DNA from: Lautropia sp.
Lineage (GTDB): Bacteria > Pseudomonadota > Gammaproteobacteria > Burkholderiales > Burkholderiaceae_E
Assembly (NCBI GenBank): GCA_030532895.1
Contig: JAUNKF010000001.1
Location: 62,001-126,000 of the forward strand
Reading direction: 5' to 3'
Length of the DNA: 64,000 nt
Part shown: in pieces, positions 37,015 through 48,686 of the stretch
Layout of the letters: every line of letters starts with the position of its first letter
Position numbering within the stretch: the first letter of the stretch is position 1
Notes under the pieces: model-generated
The model's database searches: none
Seen by the model: the letters and a program-made list of their open reading frames with translations, nothing else
What the model was told of the DNA's origin: nothing
Position numbers and translations under genes: made by a program

Positions 37015-38878
37015 GCTCACCCCCGCTCACCGCCTCAAGGGCTGCCGGCCGTCGCGCCGCTGATCCGCTCGCCCGTGCCGACTCACCGCGATCGACCCGC
37101 TCAAGCGGGATCAACTGCCCCTGTCTCAACTCGACATGCCGATCTGCCCACTGCAGGGTGCAGGGCCGGTGGCTGATGATGATTCGTGTGCAGTGCCCAA
37201 AGTGCCGGTCGACCGCATCGAGCACGTCACGTTCGGTGCGTTCATCCAGCGCCGAGGTGGCCTCGTCGAACACCAGGATCGACGGCGAGCGCAGGAATGC
37301 CCTGGCCAGCGCCAGTCGCTGCCGCTGCCCACCTGACAGCGCCTGCCCTCGCTCGCCAAGCGGCGTGTCCAGTCCTTTGGGCAAGCCATCAAGCCACTCG
37401 CCCAAACCGGCCTGCTGACAGGCCCAGCGGATGCGTGCATCCGTGGCCGTCGGTGAGGCTAGGCACAGATTGTCCCGCAGGCTCGTGTTGAACAGGATGC
37501 TCTCCTGAGACAGCAGGCAGACATGATGCCGAAGTGCCTGAAGATCCAGCCGACGCAGATCGATGCCCCCCAGCCGGATCGTTCCCTGCTGGGGATCATC
37601 GAAACGAAGCAGCAAATCGATCAGCGTGGATTTGCCCACACCCGAGGCCCCCTGAATGCCCACCCTCTCCCCGGCCTCGATACGGGCACTGGCCCCGCGC
37701 AACACCGGCTCCGGGCGGCCCGGATAGCGGTAGTCGAGCTGATCGATCTCCAGAGCCACCGGATGATCCGGTATCGGCAGCGGCGCTGCGGGCGAGACCA
37801 CCGTGACCGGCAGCTCACGCAGTACCCTCACCCGCTCCAGGCTGACCACCATCCGCTGCAAGGCCACATACAGGCCCAGCAGCGCCTTGAGCGGATTGAC
37901 CCCCATCGTCAAATAGCTCATGAAAGCGATCAATGATCCCAGCTGCCAGCTGCCCTGAATGATCCACCAGCCCCCGAGCAGGAATACACAGGCACGTGAG
38001 AGCAGCCCCAGCGCGGCGGGTAAGGACTGGGCCTGAAACTCCGTGATCTGCAAGCGCAACAAACGGGCCAGATACTCGTCCCCCAGCTCATGCAGCCGTG
38101 CCTGGGCAGCAGGCGCCTGATTGTTGGCCTGGATGAACTTGATCGCCCCCAGCGATTCGACCAGAAAGGCCGACACATCGGCACCCTTTTCCCGCAGGGC
38201 ACGACTGTCCTGCTCCAGCCACCGGCGCGAGCGCCGCAACCACCACAACTCCAGCGGCAGCAACACGAGCATCATCAGGCTCAACTGCCAGGACAGCGAC
38301 AACAGCAAGGCCCAGGCACCGATCAGGGCCAGCCCGTTGGAGACGGCCGAAAACAGGGCATCGATTGCAAACCGCTGGATTTCGGCCACGTCCCCATCGA
38401 GGCGCGACAGCGTGTCTCCCAGCCGGCGTTCGGCCAGAAGACGGGGCGACAGGGCTTGTAGATGAGCATACACATCAAGCCGCAAGGCGAGCAGAATGCG
38501 CGCCGACAGCCGTGTATGCCAATAACGGTTGAGGCCCCCCAAGGCCGTGGCCGCCAGGCCAAGCACGAACATGGCCGCCATCACGCCGACAAGCCAGTCG
38601 AAGCGCCCGCCGAGCAAACCCTGATCGATGGCGAGTTTGGTGAGCCAAGGCTGCACGAGCGCCAGCAAGGTGGCGATGAGGGACAGGGCAAAAAGTGCCG
38701 CGATGGCCCAACGATGCGGCACGACGAAGCCATAGAGCCACTGCAAGGCCGTCTCATGCCGCTGACGATCCTCGACCTCGGTGAGTCGGGACAGCAGGCG
38801 TAGCCACAACCGCCCCTGTGCCGTGGCCTCTTCCTTGCCGCCTGTTGCCCGGGACCAGCCCGCTTCAGGCCCCGTCAT
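37004..38878 (-). CDS. qhpF: QhpF ABC exporter
   Basis: The protein has 624 residues. Six membrane helices (about residues 50-350) are fused to one nucleotide-binding domain: Walker A GASGVGKST, signature LSGGQRQRLALARA, Walker B ILVFDEATSALDE, and the switch His in IIISHRP. No peptidase C39 domain precedes the membrane part, so leader removal needs QhpE. The QhpF family is required for QHNDH formation and is thought to move the processed gamma peptide to the periplasm, since that peptide lacks a Sec signal. It is the first gene of qhpFEG. Confidence 0.88.
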   Translation of the reverse strand: MTGPEAGWSRATGGKEEATAQGRLWLRLLSRLTEVEDRQRHETALQWLYGFVVPHRWAIAALFALSLIATLLALVQPWLTKLAIDQGLLGGRFDWLVGVMAAMFVLGLAATALGGLNRYWHTRLSARILLALRLDVYAHLQALSPRLLAERRLGDTLSRLDGDVAEIQRFAIDALFSAVSNGLALIGAWALLLSLSWQLSLMMLVLLPLELWWLRRSRRWLEQDSRALREKGADVSAFLVESLGAIKFIQANNQAPAAQARLHELGDEYLARLLRLQITEFQAQSLPAALGLLSRACVFLLGGWWIIQGSWQLGSLIAFMSYLTMGVNPLKALLGLYVALQRMVVSLERVRVLRELPVTVVSPAAPLPIPDHPVALEIDQLDYRYPGRPEPVLRGASARIEAGERVGIQGASGVGKSTLIDLLLRFDDPQQGTIRLGGIDLRRLDLQALRHHVCLLSQESILFNTSLRDNLCLASPTATDARIRWACQQAGLGEWLDGLPKGLDTPLGERGQALSGGQRQRLALARAFLRSPSILVFDEATSALDERTERDVLDAVDRHFGHCTRIIISHRPCTLQWADRHVELRQGQLIPLERVDRGESARASGSAARRPAALEAVSGGEHEA

Positions 38879-38967
38879 GCGTCCCCCCTGCCAGGCAGGC
38901 CAGGCGCCGTGCCTGCAGACTTGAGCGTGCCCCGCTGGGCCATCGGGACGGGAGGCACGGCATGATC

Positions 38968-38983
38968 AGCAAGGCTTTCACCA
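38968..38983 (-). promoter_or_regulatory. Weak sigma-54 promoter candidate for qhpFEG
   Basis: The minus strand reads TGGTGAAAGCCTTGCT. TGG and TTGCT fit, and GG and GC are ten bases apart, but the CAC after GG is lost. It lies 90 bases before qhpF. Confidence 0.35.
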
Positions 38984-39008
38984 AAGCCAGACACGGCATG
39001 GACACACG

Positions 39009-41138
39009 CTACCCACCCGAAAGCTGTGCTGCGCATCCCGTCGCCTGAGCCTGATCATTCATGCCCAGCCGCTTCATCTTCCGATACAACGTGGCGCGTG
39101 CGATGCCGAGCGAACGGGCAGCCGCGCTGATGTTGTTCGCATGTGCAGCCAGAGCCTGCTGAATCAGCTCCACTTCCTGCGCCCGGATGCTGGGTAGCGC
39201 AGCCACACCGGCGCTCGTCTCGTCCGTTTCAAGCTGAGCCGAATCGGTTGGCAAGATGGGCAACGCGGCACTGGCGGCTGACGGCGAGGAAGGCGAGGAA
39301 GCGACAAGCAACGCCTCCCGAAAGCTGTCGCCCAGATGCTGCAAACAGAGTTCCTGTTCATGCGCATCCCTCACAGCCAGGGCGGTGCGCAGCACCATCT
39401 CCAGCTGCCGGATGTTGCCGGGCCAGTGATAAGCGGCAAAGTGACGGAGCAACAGCGCCGACACCTTCACATCCGGCGCGCCCAGCCGCATCAGCAAAGC
39501 ATCCACCAGGATCGGCAGATCAGCCCGGTTGCGAAGGCTCGGCAGGCAGACGCTGAAGCCGTCGATGCGGTAGTAGAGATCTTCGCGAAAGCTGCCCGCC
39601 TGGATCAGCGACGGCAGATCCCGGTGCGTGGCACAGATCAAGGCGATGTCGAGCGGCTGTTCAGCCCCTCCCCCCAAGGGCATCACACGGCGCTCCTGCA
39701 ACACGCGCAGCAAGCGCGTCTGAAGCGCAGCCGGCATGTCTCCGATCTCGTCCAGGAACAACGTTCCCCCGTGTGCCTGCATCAGGATGCCGGTAGCCCC
39801 ACCACGGCGGGCGCCCGTGAATGCACCAGCCGCATAACCGAACAGCTCGGATTCGATCAGCCCCTCGGGAATGGCAGCACAGTTGACGGCCACGAAAGGC
39901 TTGCCTGCGCGTGGACTGGCCTGATGCAAGGCACGCGCCGTCACCTCCTTGCCCGAGCCGGTTTCTCCGAGCAACAGCACCGGCACATCATTGGCCAGAC
40001 CTCGGGCAGCACGCAACAGCGTCTGTGCCAGTTTGGGGCAGCCCGCCGTGACCGTGGGTGCGAACACCTCGACCGGCGCCCGCCCTACGCCTGTGTCCGC
40101 TGGCAACGCCCCGGTTCGTGACAGCCCGACGGATGCGACGCACGCCACACGATCCGACTGCCCGCCCACCTGGGCAAGGCGATCCACGGCCGCAGGCTCG
40201 GCAGACGCCGGGTTCAGACACTGCACATGCCAGGGCCGTGTCGGTGAGCCACAGCTGACCGTCTCGCCCGACAGCAGACGATCACGCAGCGAAACCCAGG
40301 GCTGGTCGAACAGCAACTCGGCCGACAAACCGGCGAGCCGCAGGTGCGGCAGGTCGAAGAGCGAGGCCGCGTGCGGATTGGCCGCCCGCAAGATGCCGGT
40401 CTCGTCGACGACGAGCAAAGCCCGCCAGTGCGTGCCCAGAAAGGGCCGATGCGAATGACAAGCCAGCACGAGATGGTCGGCGAACACGCGGCAGGCCCAG
40501 CGATTCTCGATACGGCTGGCTACCTGGGTCAGCTGTGACAACAGCTCCCGAGGCTGCTTGAGCGCCCCTTCACAGGTGACATCGAGCACCGCAGCCACCG
40601 CCCCGCTCGGGTCGTGAATGGGCACCGACGCACAGGCAAATTGGCTGAGCCGCTGCAGGTAATGCTCGCCAACATCCACCAGCACCGGCGAGCGTTCGAC
40701 GAGCGCCGTGCCCAGCGCATTGGTGCCCCGCTGGGACTCATGCCAACAGGTGCCCGGACTCAGATCATCGATGCCCAGTTCGGCCAGCCGATCCTGACGG
40801 CCCCGCACGGCCAGCACCTTGGCCTCGGCATCAGCCAAGGTCACGACACCATCGGCCCCATACTGGCGAACCAGCCAGCTCAGCTCGGGGCCTGCCGCCT
40901 GCAACAACGGGGCGTGCGCATCGAGCAACCCAGACAGGTCAGCCGCCGGCAACGAATCAGCCGCCGATTGATGATGGCAATCGACCCCATGAGCAAGGCT
41001 GCGCAACCATGAGGCTTCGATACCCACGGGCAAGGCACCTTTCGGCAAGCGGCCTTCATGCTGCAGCAGCTCACGCAATCGGCGCGCCAGTGCCTGCCGT
41101 TCGACCTCCGAGCCGGCAGGATAAAACAGCTTGGACAT
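39009..41138 (-). CDS. AcoR-type sigma-54-dependent activator
   Basis: The protein has 709 residues from MSKLFYPAG; a TTG six codons earlier is unlikely. The N-terminal part is a GAF-like sensor (about residues 75-220), followed by a PAS-like stretch ([17 protein letters not shown]). The AAA+ domain has [15 protein letters not shown] (Walker A), GAFTGA (sigma-54 contact) and [13 protein letters not shown] (Walker B). A Fis-type helix-turn-helix ends the protein ([20 protein letters not shown]). The layout is that of AcoR/AcxR regulators, which sense small molecules. Its place upstream of qhpF on the same strand suggests that it controls the qhp genes; the Paracoccus operon is described with an AraC-type regulator instead. 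Confidence 0.88.
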   Translation of the reverse strand: MSKLFYPAGSEVERQALARRLRELLQHEGRLPKGALPVGIEASWLRSLAHGVDCHHQSAADSLPAADLSGLLDAHAPLLQAAGPELSWLVRQYGADGVVTLADAEAKVLAVRGRQDRLAELGIDDLSPGTCWHESQRGTNALGTALVERSPVLVDVGEHYLQRLSQFACASVPIHDPSGAVAAVLDVTCEGALKQPRELLSQLTQVASRIENRWACRVFADHLVLACHSHRPFLGTHWRALLVVDETGILRAANPHAASLFDLPHLRLAGLSAELLFDQPWVSLRDRLLSGETVSCGSPTRPWHVQCLNPASAEPAAVDRLAQVGGQSDRVACVASVGLSRTGALPADTGVGRAPVEVFAPTVTAGCPKLAQTLLRAARGLANDVPVLLLGETGSGKEVTARALHQASPRAGKPFVAVNCAAIPEGLIESELFGYAAGAFTGARRGGATGILMQAHGGTLFLDEIGDMPAALQTRLLRVLQERRVMPLGGGAEQPLDIALICATHRDLPSLIQAGSFREDLYYRIDGFSVCLPSLRNRADLPILVDALLMRLGAPDVKVSALLLRHFAAYHWPGNIRQLEMVLRTALAVRDAHEQELCLQHLGDSFREALLVASSPSSPSAASAALPILPTDSAQLETDETSAGVAALPSIRAQEVELIQQALAAHANNISAAARSLGIARATLYRKMKRLGMNDQAQATGCAAQLSGG

Positions 41139-41296
41139 AAAAAGACCGTCCCCCAACCACTTTGGGGCGAGGATAGCACGGTGGGTGTGGCTGTCCGCCA
41201 GCCCCAGGGAAAACCCCTGTGGGCCGATGGGGATTCACGGACAGGGCTGCGGCTCGGGTGACACGCTCAAGCTTTGCTTCAGCACATGACGTGTCC

Positions 41297-41362
41297 GGGG
41301 CGTGTCATGCACTCGTTCGTCCCCGCCAAAGCCCCTCTGGGCCGAGGGGCTGCCCAAGGCAC
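41297..41362 (+). repeat. Dispersed repeat, copy L
   Basis: GGCGTGTCATGCACTCGTTC then GTCCCCGCC, interior AAAGCCCCTCTGGGCCGAGG, ending CCCAAGGCACG. It lies in the 240-base gap between ftsK and the sigma-54 activator; nothing else was seen there. Confidence 0.55.
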
Positions 41363-41378
41363 GATGGACAGGCGGTGC

Positions 41379-43964
41379 TCAATCGTCCACGCTGGCGTTA
41401 CTGGCCGGCACCAGGATGTCGCGGTTGCCATTGCCCCCCATCGCCGAGACGATGCCCGAGCGCTCCATCTGTTCGAGCAGGCGCGCCGCCCGGTTGTAAC
41501 CGATACGCAGGTGACGCTGAACGAGCGAGATCGAGGCACGGCGATGTTGCAGCACGATGGCCACGGCCTGGTCGTACATCGGGTCGGACTCGCCATCCAT
41601 GCCGGCCTCGGCCAGCGTGCTGGAAAGCCCGCCAAAGCCCACGGCACTGCCGGTATTCGATTCGTCCGGCAAGCCACCTTCCAGAATGCCCTCGATGTAA
41701 TCCGGCTCACCGCCCACGTCCTTCCAGGCAGCCACCACCTTGTGCACCTCATCATCGGCCACATAGGCACCGTGCACGCGCTGCGGCAGGTTCGTGCCCG
41801 CGGGCAGGAACAACATGTCACCCTGACCCAGCAGCGTCTCGGCCCCCATCTGGTCGAGAATGGTGCGCGAATCGATCTTGGAAGACACCTGAAAGGCGAT
41901 CCGCGACGGAATGTTGGCCTTGATGAGGCCGGTGATCACGTCCACCGACGGACGTTGTGTCGCCAGGATCAGGTGAATGCCCGCCGCCCGCGCCTTCTGC
42001 GCCAGACGGGCGATCAGCTCCTCGATCTTCTTGCCCACCACCATCATCAGGTCGGCCAGCTCGTCGATCACGACGACGATCACCGGCAGCTTCTGCAACG
42101 GCTCGGGCGCATCGGGAGTGAGCGAGAACGGGTTCGGAATCAGCTCCTCGCGTGCTTCGGCCTCGGCGATCTTGGCGTTGTAACCCGCCAGATTGCGCAC
42201 ACCAAGCTTGCTCATCAGCTTGTAGCGCCGCTCCATCTCACCCACGCACCAGTTGAGCGCATGACCCGCCTGGCGCATGTCGGTGACCACCGGCGCGAGC
42301 AGATGCGGAATCCCCTCGTAGACACTCATCTCCAGCATCTTCGGGTCGATCATGATCATCCGCACCTGCGAAGGATCGGCCTTGTAGAGGATCGAGATCA
42401 GCATGGCGTTGATCCCGACCGACTTGCCCGACCCCGTCGTGCCCGCCACCAGCAGGTGAGGCATCCGCGCCAGATCGGCCACCACCGGGTTGCCGGCGAT
42501 GTCCTTGCCAAGCGCCACCGTCACCACGGACTTGCTGTCAGCATAGGTCTTCGAGCCGATGATCTCGGAGAGGCGCACGCCCTGTCGGCGCGGATTCGGC
42601 AGCTCCAGACCCATCAGGTTCTTGCCAGGGATGGTCTCGACCACCCGCAACGAGATGACCGACAGCGCACGAGCCAGGTCCTTGGCCAGGTTGACGATCT
42701 GCGCCCCTTTCACCCCGGTGGCCGGCTCGATCTCATACCGGGTGATGACGGGGCCAGGATAGGCCGACACCACGGTGGCGTTGATGCCGAAATCGGAGAG
42801 CTTCTTCTCGATCAGCCGCGAGGTGTATTCGAGGGTTTCCGGCGACATCGTCTCCACCGTGTCGGGCGGCGCATCGAGCAGGTCGAGCGCCGGCAACGGC
42901 GAGTCTTCACCCAGCTCACGGAAAACCGGCGCCGCTCGGCGCACGGTCTGCATCTCCTGCGGCACCGGCACGTCGCGCTCGACGTCCTCTGCCCCGCCCT
43001 GTCGGCGGGCAGCCCCGGCAGCTGGCGTCACGGCATGGCTGACGGCCCGGCCGATGCCGGCCGCGGCCGCCATCACCGGCTCGGTGATGGCCTTGATGAC
43101 GGGCTCAGCCGCGGGCAGGCGCGGCGTGGGCCGGATCAGCGGCTCGATCGGCGAATCACCATCGATGTCGATGGTCGGTGGCTTCGGCTGGGCCTGCGGT
43201 TGCGCGCCCAGCAGACTGCCCCGCTTCTGGGCCGCCTGGGCACCAGCCCGGATATCGGCATGGGCAGCGATCCTGTCCTTCACCCACAGCGCGATGCCCT
43301 CGATGAAAGCGCCGGTGCGCTCGAAGACACTCATCCACGAAATGCCGGTAGCCAGGCTGAAGCCGATGGCGATCAGAAGCAGCAAGGCCATGGTGCCGCC
43401 CACGTTGCCGAGCATTTCATGCACCGGATCGGCCACCAGCGCGCCCAGCAGCCCCCCCGGCGCAAGCGGCAGGGCTGCTTGCAGGTTGTAGAGCCGAGAG
43501 CCTTCGATGGCGCAGGCGCCGATCACCAACAGCACGAAGCCCACCCAACGCTCCCAGGCAAAGCGGTTGACCGGCGGGGGGGCTTCATCCTTGGCAGCCT
43601 TCGGGTCGGCTGCCATCGCCAGCTGGCGGTTCTGCCTGTGCAGACGCCGATAGCTGACCGACACGCGCAGGATCAGGAAGAAGGAAAACAGGTAGGCGGA
43701 CAAACCGAACAGATAGAGCATCAGGTCGGCAAACCAGGCGCCAACCTTGCCGCCCAGATTGTTCGTGTGCTTGACCAGCACGGCATGTGACCAGCCCGGA
43801 TCCCTGGGATCGTAACTGATCAGGATCAGCAACAGGAAGAGCGCCAGAAAACACAGGCCAATCCACCTGGCCTCACGCAGCAGGCGGATGGCCCGCTGCG
43901 AAAGCCCGATATGCCGGCTTGCCCAGTGTTCTGTTGCAGGTGCATGTGCTGCGCTTCGCGCCAT
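41379..43964 (-). CDS. ftsK: DNA translocase FtsK
   Basis: The protein has 861 residues from MARSAAHAP; the ATG has GGAGG eleven bases upstream, whereas the frame's first TTG has none. Four N-terminal membrane helices (to about residue 205) are followed by a Pro/Ala-rich linker. The RecA-like motor has [19 protein letters not shown] (Walker A) and [15 protein letters not shown] (Walker B). The C-terminal gamma winged helix ([20 protein letters not shown]) reads KOPS sequences. It pumps and resolves chromosome ends at the division septum. Its neighbours, a Crp/Fnr regulator and trxB, are usual for Burkholderiales. Confidence 0.95.
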   Translation of the reverse strand: MARSAAHAPATEHWASRHIGLSQRAIRLLREARWIGLCFLALFLLLILISYDPRDPGWSHAVLVKHTNNLGGKVGAWFADLMLYLFGLSAYLFSFFLILRVSVSYRRLHRQNRQLAMAADPKAAKDEAPPPVNRFAWERWVGFVLLVIGACAIEGSRLYNLQAALPLAPGGLLGALVADPVHEMLGNVGGTMALLLLIAIGFSLATGISWMSVFERTGAFIEGIALWVKDRIAAHADIRAGAQAAQKRGSLLGAQPQAQPKPPTIDIDGDSPIEPLIRPTPRLPAAEPVIKAITEPVMAAAAGIGRAVSHAVTPAAGAARRQGGAEDVERDVPVPQEMQTVRRAAPVFRELGEDSPLPALDLLDAPPDTVETMSPETLEYTSRLIEKKLSDFGINATVVSAYPGPVITRYEIEPATGVKGAQIVNLAKDLARALSVISLRVVETIPGKNLMGLELPNPRRQGVRLSEIIGSKTYADSKSVVTVALGKDIAGNPVVADLARMPHLLVAGTTGSGKSVGINAMLISILYKADPSQVRMIMIDPKMLEMSVYEGIPHLLAPVVTDMRQAGHALNWCVGEMERRYKLMSKLGVRNLAGYNAKIAEAEAREELIPNPFSLTPDAPEPLQKLPVIVVVIDELADLMMVVGKKIEELIARLAQKARAAGIHLILATQRPSVDVITGLIKANIPSRIAFQVSSKIDSRTILDQMGAETLLGQGDMLFLPAGTNLPQRVHGAYVADDEVHKVVAAWKDVGGEPDYIEGILEGGLPDESNTGSAVGFGGLSSTLAEAGMDGESDPMYDQAVAIVLQHRRASISLVQRHLRIGYNRAARLLEQMERSGIVSAMGGNGNRDILVPASNASVDD

Positions 43965-43990
43965 CGTTCGGAAGTCCTCCGTGTACAAAC

Positions 43991-44689
43991 TCAGCTCAGG
44001 TAATTGCTAAGTTTCTCACGAAGTTTGAGTTTGCCCTCCGGCAAAGGCTCGATGTAGCCCTCCACTTCCAGCCCTTTCATCACCCGTGACACCATTTCAC
44101 GCGAGGCACCGATCATCTTGGCAATTTCCTGGCGCGGCAGACGGGTGCGGATGATCCGCTCCTCACCCACCTTCTCGGACATGTCGAGCAGGACGCGCGC
44201 CACCCGGCCATACACGTCCAGCAGTGCCAGCGTCTCGATCTTCTTGTCGGCCTCGCGCAGACGGCGCACCAGGCCGATCATGATCCGCATGCACATCTCG
44301 GGGCTGGAGAGCATCATCGCCTTGAAGCTGTCCTTGTTGATCGACATGAAATCGGCCGATTCGGTCGTGATGACACTGGCCGAACGCGGCGACTCATCGA
44401 TCAGGCTCATCTCGCCGAAGCACTCGCCAGGGCCGATCACGGCCAGGATGACCTCCTTGCCGTCGGTGTCGGAACGCTGCACCTTGGCACGGCCCGACAA
44501 CAGGATGTAGAGCGACTGTGACGGCTCCCCCTCGGTGACGATGACGCGCCCTTTCGGGAAGTTGCGGCGCACGCTACCGGCCGCCAGGCGCTCGATCTGC
44601 GATTCGGTCAGACCGGAAAACAGCGGCACCCGCCGCAGGAATGCGATATTTTGCTCTTGTGTCATGGCAAGTCTCTGAGAATCCATCAT
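43991..44689 (-). CDS. Crp/Fnr family transcriptional regulator
   Basis: The protein has 232 residues; a Met eight codons later is an alternative start. The cyclic-nucleotide-binding fold contains [10 protein letters not shown] and [19 protein letters not shown], which matches the phosphate-binding cassette of Crp-type proteins. The C-terminal helix-turn-helix is [20 protein letters not shown], with the Arg-Glu pair of the recognition helix. No N-terminal Cys cluster is present, so it is not an FNR oxygen sensor; the ligand may be cAMP or c-di-GMP. It lies 26 bases upstream of ftsK on the same strand. A degenerate repeat copy starts at its start codon. Confidence 0.88.
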   Translation of the reverse strand: MMDSQRLAMTQEQNIAFLRRVPLFSGLTESQIERLAAGSVRRNFPKGRVIVTEGEPSQSLYILLSGRAKVQRSDTDGKEVILAVIGPGECFGEMSLIDESPRSASVITTESADFMSINKDSFKAMMLSSPEMCMRIMIGLVRRLREADKKIETLALLDVYGRVARVLLDMSEKVGEERIIRTRLPRQEIAKMIGASREMVSRVMKGLEVEGYIEPLPEGKLKLREKLSNYLS

Positions 44690-44767
44690 GAGAGCGCTTC
44701 ATGACGACCGTTTCCGCATCGGCGCCAAAAACCGTGTGCCGATCAAGCCCATGACACGCTCCGAACG
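44690..44767. repeat. Dispersed repeat, degenerate copy M
   Basis: GAGCGCTTCATGACGACCGT opens and CCCATGACACGCTCCGAAC closes an imperfect palindrome. It fills much of the gap between the Crp/Fnr gene and trxB. Confidence 0.4.
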
Positions 44768-44780
44768 ACTGACAGCTTCT

Positions 44781-44786
44781 TATAAT
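44781..44786 (+). promoter_or_regulatory. Possible -10 box of trxB
   Basis: TATAAT lies 95 bases before the trxB start in a locally AT-rich stretch. No convincing -35 hexamer is seen at the normal distance. Confidence 0.35.
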
Positions 44787-44796
44787 TTGCGCCTGA

Positions 44797-45834
<1,038 letters not shown>

Positions 45835-45936
45835 CGTTGAAAGACGCCCCCTTGAATAGACGAGTACCAGCCCGATGTCAGCCAGCGTTTTGAGTCTTCA
45901 TCACGAGGGGCAAAGCGCTTGCCTGCTGCCCCGCCG

Positions 45937-46617
45937 ATGAGCCGACGCCGTCCTGCCGACAAAGCCACCACCGAACGCCTGGGTCTGGCCGACCTGGGCA
46001 AGGTGGCGCGCACGCTGAAAGCCCAGGCGGCGGCACACCGGGCCGAGATCCTCGCCCGCCAGGCCGAGGTCAAGCGGCGTGCGGCCGAGGCCGAAGTCTT
46101 CGCCCGTGCCGTCGGGCCTGTCACCCCGCTCAAACCCACCGGCCGGCGCGAGCCGGAGTTGCAGCACCGGCTACCCACGGCACAGCAGCGCGTCAAGGAC
46201 GAAGAAGCGGCGCTCGCCCAGTCGCTCTCGGATGAGATCGACATCGAACGCCTGCTGGAGAGTGACGAAAAGCTGTCATTCCGACGCCCGGGCGTGGGCA
46301 TCGATGCACTGGGCAAGCTGCGGCGTGGTCACTGGGTCGTTCAGGCTCAGCTCGATCTGCATGGTCTGCGCACCGACGAGGCGCGCGAAGAAGTGGCGCA
46401 TTTCGTGGCGCAGGCCAATCGCCACGGCCTACGCTGCGTGCGGATCATTCACGGCAAGGGCTTGGGGTCGGTCAACCGCCAGCCTGTACTGAAAGACAAG
46501 GTATTGCGCTGGCTCACGCAGCGCATCGAAGTCATCGCCTTCTGTCAGGCGCCCCCCTTTGCCGGCGGCTCCGGCGCGCTACTCGTGCTGCTGCGCCAGC
46601 CACCCGGGCCGGGTTGA
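45937..46617 (+). CDS. Smr/MutS2-domain protein
   Basis: The protein has about 226 residues from MSRRRPADKA; a TTG six codons earlier is possible. An N-terminal charged, probably coiled region (Ala/Arg/Glu-rich, residues 15-95) leads to a C-terminal Smr domain. That domain has LDLHGLRTDEAREEVAHFV, the conserved LDLHG motif, and VRIIHGKGLGS. Smr domains are nicking or RNA endonuclease modules. YdaL/SmrA-type stand-alone Smr proteins have this layout; the role in the cell is not settled. It follows trxB by about 100 bases. Confidence 0.85.
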   Translation: MSRRRPADKATTERLGLADLGKVARTLKAQAAAHRAEILARQAEVKRRAAEAEVFARAVGPVTPLKPTGRREPELQHRLPTAQQRVKDEEAALAQSLSDEIDIERLLESDEKLSFRRPGVGIDALGKLRRGHWVVQAQLDLHGLRTDEAREEVAHFVAQANRHGLRCVRIIHGKGLGSVNRQPVLKDKVLRWLTQRIEVIAFCQAPPFAGGSGALLVLLRQPPGPG

Positions 46618-46657
46618 GCTACCGCGCTTCAGCCCCGGCGATCGCCCCCCAACGGTC

Positions 46658-46996
<339 letters not shown>

Positions 46997-47037
46997 TCAC
47001 TTCTCCATAGAAAGATGAGCGAGGTGCACCGGCGATC

Positions 47038-48669
47038 TCACACGGCCTCCCGAAAACCTGAGGTGATCGGATAACGCCAGTCCCGCCCGAAGGCCCGCCG
47101 GGACAGTTTTGGCCCGACCGGCCCCTGCTGCCGCTTGTATTCGGCAAGCCGCAAAAGCCGCACCACCTGAGCCACCGCCTCGACAGGCAAGCCCTCGGCC
47201 ACCAGCTCGGCTGCGGGCCGGTTCTCTTCCATGTAACCGACGATGATCCGATCCAGCACCTCATAAGGGGGCAACGAATCCTGATCCGTCTGATCCGGAC
47301 GTAACTCGGCACTGGGCGCACGGGTGATGATCCGCTCGGGGATCACCTCGGACAGCCCGTTGCGGTAACGGGACAGCGCATATACCTGCGTCTTCAGGAG
47401 ATCCTTGAGCGGCGCAAAACCACCCGCCATGTCGCCATAGAGCGTGGCATAGCCGACAGCGGACTCCGACTTGTTGCTGGTGGTGAGCACCACCCAACCC
47501 GTCTTGTTCGACATCGCCATCAGCAAGGTGCCACGAATACGGGCCTGAATGTTCTCCTCGGTCGTGTCCTCCGGCAGTCCGGCAAAGGTGCTGGCGAGTG
47601 TGCTGCGAAACGCGTCGAAACAGGGCTGAATCGGCAGCACCTCGTGCCGGATACCCAGACGCTGGGCCATGTCGGCAGCATCAGCCAGGGAGATCTCGGC
47701 CGTGTAAGGCGAAGGCATCATCACGGAACGCACCCGTGAAGCCCCCAAGGCATCCACGGCAAGCGCCGCCACGAGAGCCGAGTCGATCCCCCCCGACAAG
47801 CCGATGATCACCCCCCCGAAGCCATTCTTGCCCACATAGTCGCGAATGGCCAGCACCAGTGCCTGCCAGGTCTCGGCCAACGGCGGCAAGGTCTCGGCCA
47901 CCACCCCATGCAGCACCAGCGCCTCTTCGGCGCGGGCCACATCGACCAGCAGCAATTCCTCGGTGAAGATGCCGGCCCGTGCACAAAGCTGGCCAGCGGC
48001 ATCGATGGCATGGCTCTGCCCACTGAACAGCAGCTCATCCTGCCCACCCACCGGCTGACAGACGACGGCTGCCATGCCAAGGGCGGCCAGTTGCTGCTGA
48101 GACGCTGCCAGCGACGATCGAGCCTGCGGTGCCCCTTGATAAGGCGAGGCCGCCAGCGTCAGCACCAACTCGGCGCCTGCCGCCTTGGCACGGGCGAGTG
48201 GCACGGCTGAACGCACTTCCTCACCCAGCAGCACGGCACAACGCACGTCGGCCACGCGAAAGACGGCGGCCTCGGCCGCGGGCCTGAGGTAGCGGCCTTC
48301 ATCGAGAACACCATCACCGCTCAGCTCCGCCTTCAGGTAGCGGGTCAGCTGGCGGCCCTCATGAAAGACGCCGGCCGCCTCGAAACGCTGCCCCTCAAGT
48401 ACCACCGGGTAGCCCACCACCCAGTACAAGCCCTTGAAACGACTGGAGACCTGACGAATCTGTTCGACGGCCTGATCCACCTGCCACTGAAAGGCCGGCC
48501 GCAACAGGTTGTCGGCCGGGAAAGCGCCGCAGACCGACAGCGCCGGGGTCAGCAACAGCTGCGCCCCCGCGTCGAGGGCCTGCTCGGCTGCGGCCACGAT
48601 CCGTTCGACGTTGCCGGGCATGTCGCCCACCAACAGGTTCAACTGGGCACAAGCGATCCGTAGGCTCAT
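47038..48669 (-). CDS. nadE: NAD+ synthetase, two-domain, with degenerate glutaminase site
   Basis: The protein has 543 residues from MSLRIACAQLNLL, the natural N-terminus of this family. The N-terminal nitrilase-like domain normally has a Glu-Lys-Cys triad to release ammonia from glutamine. Here the Glu position is Ala43 (LLTPALSVCG where TPEL is usual) and the Cys position is Gly149 (VLLGEEVR where ICED is usual); Lys113 remains. The synthetase domain is intact: IIGLSGGIDSALVAAL binds ATP, and KSESAVGYATLYGDMAGGFA and KTQVY follow. It should therefore make NAD from free ammonia. It lies between ppa and glnB, with 17 and 41 bases to each. Confidence 0.92.
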   Translation of the reverse strand: MSLRIACAQLNLLVGDMPGNVERIVAAAEQALDAGAQLLLTPALSVCGAFPADNLLRPAFQWQVDQAVEQIRQVSSRFKGLYWVVGYPVVLEGQRFEAAGVFHEGRQLTRYLKAELSGDGVLDEGRYLRPAAEAAVFRVADVRCAVLLGEEVRSAVPLARAKAAGAELVLTLAASPYQGAPQARSSLAASQQQLAALGMAAVVCQPVGGQDELLFSGQSHAIDAAGQLCARAGIFTEELLLVDVARAEEALVLHGVVAETLPPLAETWQALVLAIRDYVGKNGFGGVIIGLSGGIDSALVAALAVDALGASRVRSVMMPSPYTAEISLADAADMAQRLGIRHEVLPIQPCFDAFRSTLASTFAGLPEDTTEENIQARIRGTLLMAMSNKTGWVVLTTSNKSESAVGYATLYGDMAGGFAPLKDLLKTQVYALSRYRNGLSEVIPERIITRAPSAELRPDQTDQDSLPPYEVLDRIIVGYMEENRPAAELVAEGLPVEAVAQVVRLLRLAEYKRQQGPVGPKLSRRAFGRDWRYPITSGFREAV

Positions 48670-48686
48670 CAGGCGGTCACGCTCGT

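Noticed and set aside
41274..43790. An 838-codon open frame on the plus strand, antisense to ftsK
   Set aside because: It mirrors ftsK codon by codon, is very rich in His, Arg and Gln, and shows no domain. Such antisense frames are common in high-GC genes.
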